A stretch of DNA of 64,000 nt from Ignavibacterium sp. (GTDB lineage: Bacteria; Bacteroidota; Ignavibacteria; Ignavibacteriales; Ignavibacteriaceae). The translations under genes and the position numbers were made by a program. This document shows positions 62,244-64,000 of the stretch, one piece after another (positions within the stretch are counted from its first letter, which is position 1; each line of letters opens with the position of its first letter). The notes under the pieces are model-generated. The model searched no databases and had not been told where the DNA came from. It saw nothing but the letters and a program-made list of their open reading frames with translations. The stretch lies in assembly GCF_025998815.1 (NCBI RefSeq), contig NZ_AP026678.1, positions 434,001 to 498,000 of the forward strand. Reading direction: 5' to 3'.

Positions 62244-63761
62244 ATGTTTGAACTAAAAATAAATTTCGGTGCAAAAAAAATCTTTTATAAAAATCTCTCA
62301 CTCGCTGTAAAATTTCTGGTTGATGATGGCTCGTTAAAAAAGAATGTTTCAAATATCGAAAGAATATTCAATTGCAGATTAACTGAACTTCAGAAAAATA
62401 ATTTCGTTTCTAAAGAAGTTGATGAAATAAGAATTTCCAAACCATCTGGCAAACCTGATGAAATTATCCTGAAGAAGGTAAAACTTAATGATCAATTTGA
62501 TGTTGATTATTTCCGGAATTATTTAACATCTCTTATTGAAAGAATTTCAAATGAACAAATAAAATATCTTCACATTACAATTCCTTCATACTCAGTCTTT
62601 AAAAAATATTTTGATGATGAAGAATATTTTTACCAAACTTTTATTGAAGGTATCTATTTTGGTAATTACTCATTCGATAAGTATAAAACCGAAAAGAAAT
62701 CTCTTAAGCCACTTGAAGTATTTTTCTATGCAGAAAATGAAAAGAAAGTTAAGTCGGCTATCAGTACTGCAAACAATTTGATGAACGCAGTTTATTTTGT
62801 GAGAGATTTACAAAATGAACCTTCAAATGAATTAACTCCGGCTTTGCTTGCCAAACGGATTTCTTCTGAAGCTAAAAAGGTTGGAATCAAATGCACTGTA
62901 TTTGATGAAAAAGAAATTGCAAAAAGAAATATGGGTGGATTGATTGCAGTAGGAAAGGGAAGTATCAACAAACCAAGATTTATTATTCTCGAATACAAAC
63001 CGGTTGTTAAAGCAGCAAAAGCAAAAAAGACGAAACAGAAAAAAATTGTTTTGGTTGGAAAAGGGATGACTTTTGATTCAGGTGGAATTTCTCTGAAACC
63101 ATCAAAGTCAATGGGTGAAATGAAAAATGATATGGCTGGTGCTTCAGTTGTTGCAGGGACTTTAATCGCTGCTGCAAAAAACAAACTGCCAATTCATCTT
63201 TTCGGTATCATTCCAACTGCTGAAAATATGCCCTCAGGCGAGGCATTCAAGCCGGGCGATGTAATCAAAACAGCATCAGGTAAAACAATTGAAGTTGATG
63301 ATACTGATGCTGAAGGAAGAGTTATTCTTGCAGATGCTCTTGACTTTGCCTCAAAGTTAAAACCTAATCAGATTATTGACCTGGCTACTTTAACAGGTGC
63401 TTGTGTCGTTGCACTTGGAGAATTTGTAGCAGGACTATTTACTAAAAATGATGAGTTAGCAGTTAATCTCTATAAAAGTGGAATGAAAACTTTTGATCGT
63501 GTTTGGCGTTTACCACTTTGGGATGATTATCATAAACTGAATGAAAGTTCAGTTGCAGATGTTAAAAATCTTGGAGGAAGATGGGGTGGCGCTATTTCCG
63601 CAGCAAAGTTTCTTGAAAATTTTGTTGATAAAAAAATTCCCTGGGCTCATCTTGACATTGCAGGACCATCAATACACAACGATTCAAGAAATTACACAAA
63701 AAAATATATGACAGGATTTGGTGTAAGATTGCTGTTCGATTATTTGAAAAGTGATTCCTGA
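62244..63761 (+). CDS. pepA: Leucyl aminopeptidase (M17)
   Basis: 505-aa cytosolic metallo-aminopeptidase. The N-terminal domain is variable. The C-terminal catalytic domain has LVGKGMTFDSGGISLKPS with metal-binding Lys and Asp, MKNDMAGASVVAG, and NTDAEGR replaced by DDTDAEGRVILADAL with conserved Asp, Glu and Arg. LATLTGACVVALG follows. A Lys-rich insertion (AAKAKKTKQKKI) precedes the first motif. GGAGAGAG before the ATG is a good ribosome site. Its 3' end overlaps the convergent ABC gene by 22 bases. Confidence 0.95.
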   Translation: MFELKINFGAKKIFYKNLSLAVKFLVDDGSLKKNVSNIERIFNCRLTELQKNNFVSKEVDEIRISKPSGKPDEIILKKVKLNDQFDVDYFRNYLTSLIERISNEQIKYLHITIPSYSVFKKYFDDEEYFYQTFIEGIYFGNYSFDKYKTEKKSLKPLEVFFYAENEKKVKSAISTANNLMNAVYFVRDLQNEPSNELTPALLAKRISSEAKKVGIKCTVFDEKEIAKRNMGGLIAVGKGSINKPRFIILEYKPVVKAAKAKKTKQKKIVLVGKGMTFDSGGISLKPSKSMGEMKNDMAGASVVAGTLIAAAKNKLPIHLFGIIPTAENMPSGEAFKPGDVIKTASGKTIEVDDTDAEGRVILADALDFASKLKPNQIIDLATLTGACVVALGEFVAGLFTKNDELAVNLYKSGMKTFDRVWRLPLWDDYHKLNESSVADVKNLGGRWGGAISAAKFLENFVDKKIPWAHLDIAGPSIHNDSRNYTKKYMTGFGVRLLFDYLKSDS

Positions 63762-64000
63762 TTTTTCAATCGTCCATCTTTAATCTCGAAAATTTTATCG
63801 GCGAGATTCATTAATTCAGGATTGTGAGTAACAATTACAAAAGTTTTATTAAAGTCGTTTTTCAATTTCAAAATCAACTGATGAATTGACTCACTGTTTT
63901 TTGAATCGAGATTCCCGGTTGGCTCATCAGCGAAAATTATTTTTGGATCATTAACTAAAGCTCTGGCAACTGCAACTCTCTGCTGCTCTCCTCCCGAAAG
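63740..64000 (-). CDS. ABC transporter ATP-binding protein, LolD-like, cut by window edge
   Basis: The C-terminal 86 residues on the reverse strand: the ABC signature LSGGEQQRVAVARAL, Walker B IIFADEPTGNLDSKNS and the switch-His segment FVIVTHNPELMNLADKIFEI. The N-terminal part lies beyond 64000. The ADEPTGNLD form is typical of LolD/MacB-type ATPases for lipoprotein release or export. Stop at 63740-63742, inside the pepA 3' end. Confidence 0.9.
   Translation of the reverse strand, partial: LSGGEQQRVAVARALVNDPKIIFADEPTGNLDSKNSESIHQLILKLKNDFNKTFVIVTHNPELMNLADKIFEIKDGRLKNQESLFK

Overview
The window is AT-rich chromosomal DNA from a member of the FCB group, most likely an Ignavibacteria-type bacterium. 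This is inferred from three large secreted proteins ending in a YPNPFNP-type type IX secretion (T9SS) sorting domain, a small Hc1-like histone H1 protein, a 2-oxoacid:acceptor oxidoreductase with fused gamma and alpha chains, and overall codon style. No rRNA gene is present, so the taxonomic call rests on protein character only.

Layout. 1-19.5 kb is mostly housekeeping: a cut TPR protein; glyA-tatC-polyprenyl synthase; a reverse-strand block of universal stress protein, cyclic-nucleotide-binding protein, HisA-like protein and acyl-CoA dehydrogenase; then an alpha/beta hydrolase, a membrane Fe-S oxidoreductase that probably takes electrons from acyl-CoA oxidation, the histone-like protein, a CapA-like protein, and a tight run of MFS transporter, dusB, PAP2-like, PolX-like, enoyl-CoA hydratase and apt. 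rsmI and lysine 6-aminotransferase follow on the reverse strand. 19.7-26.5 kb holds two secreted proteases, one subtilisin-like and one trypsin-like, whose last 1.65 kb are almost identical in sequence. An ALDH7-type dehydrogenase follows, which completes lysine-to-aminoadipate oxidation with the aminotransferase. 28-36 kb carries prc, a Bcp-like lipoprotein, purB, an HtrA protease and plsY.

36.2-36.8 kb has tRNA-Cys and tRNA-Gly, followed by two tandem tRNA-Gly-derived remnants that carry a perfect 16-bp palindrome in place of the D-loop. A third T9SS cargo protein, a UPF0316 protein, pcm, miaA, an AtuA-like pair, a four-helix-bundle (S23/IVP) protein, prfB with a programmed frameshift and an alkyltransferase-like protein follow. 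In 40.2-45.1 kb four intergenic gaps are filled with islands of degenerate GAATG/CATTC repeats, three of which carry a small hairpin.

45.6-52.8 kb is a type I restriction-modification locus (hsdR, hsdS, a Fic gene, hsdM). Its coding sequences appear to contain in-frame repeat-derived segments, and its hsdS-fic gap holds a cluster of REP-like hairpins. 52.9-64 kb returns to core functions: PspC/LiaF-like envelope stress proteins, NAD synthase, DsbD, KorAB, NrnA, leucyl aminopeptidase, and a LolD-like ABC ATPase cut by the right edge.

The strongest candidates for something undescribed are the small palindrome and repeat elements: the tRNA-derived tandem units, the GAATG/CATTC islands flanking the S23-like gene, and REP-like hairpins inserted in frame in the restriction genes. 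The homogenised C-terminal module shared by two unrelated proteases is a further candidate. All structural statements come from reading the sequence by eye; no search was run.
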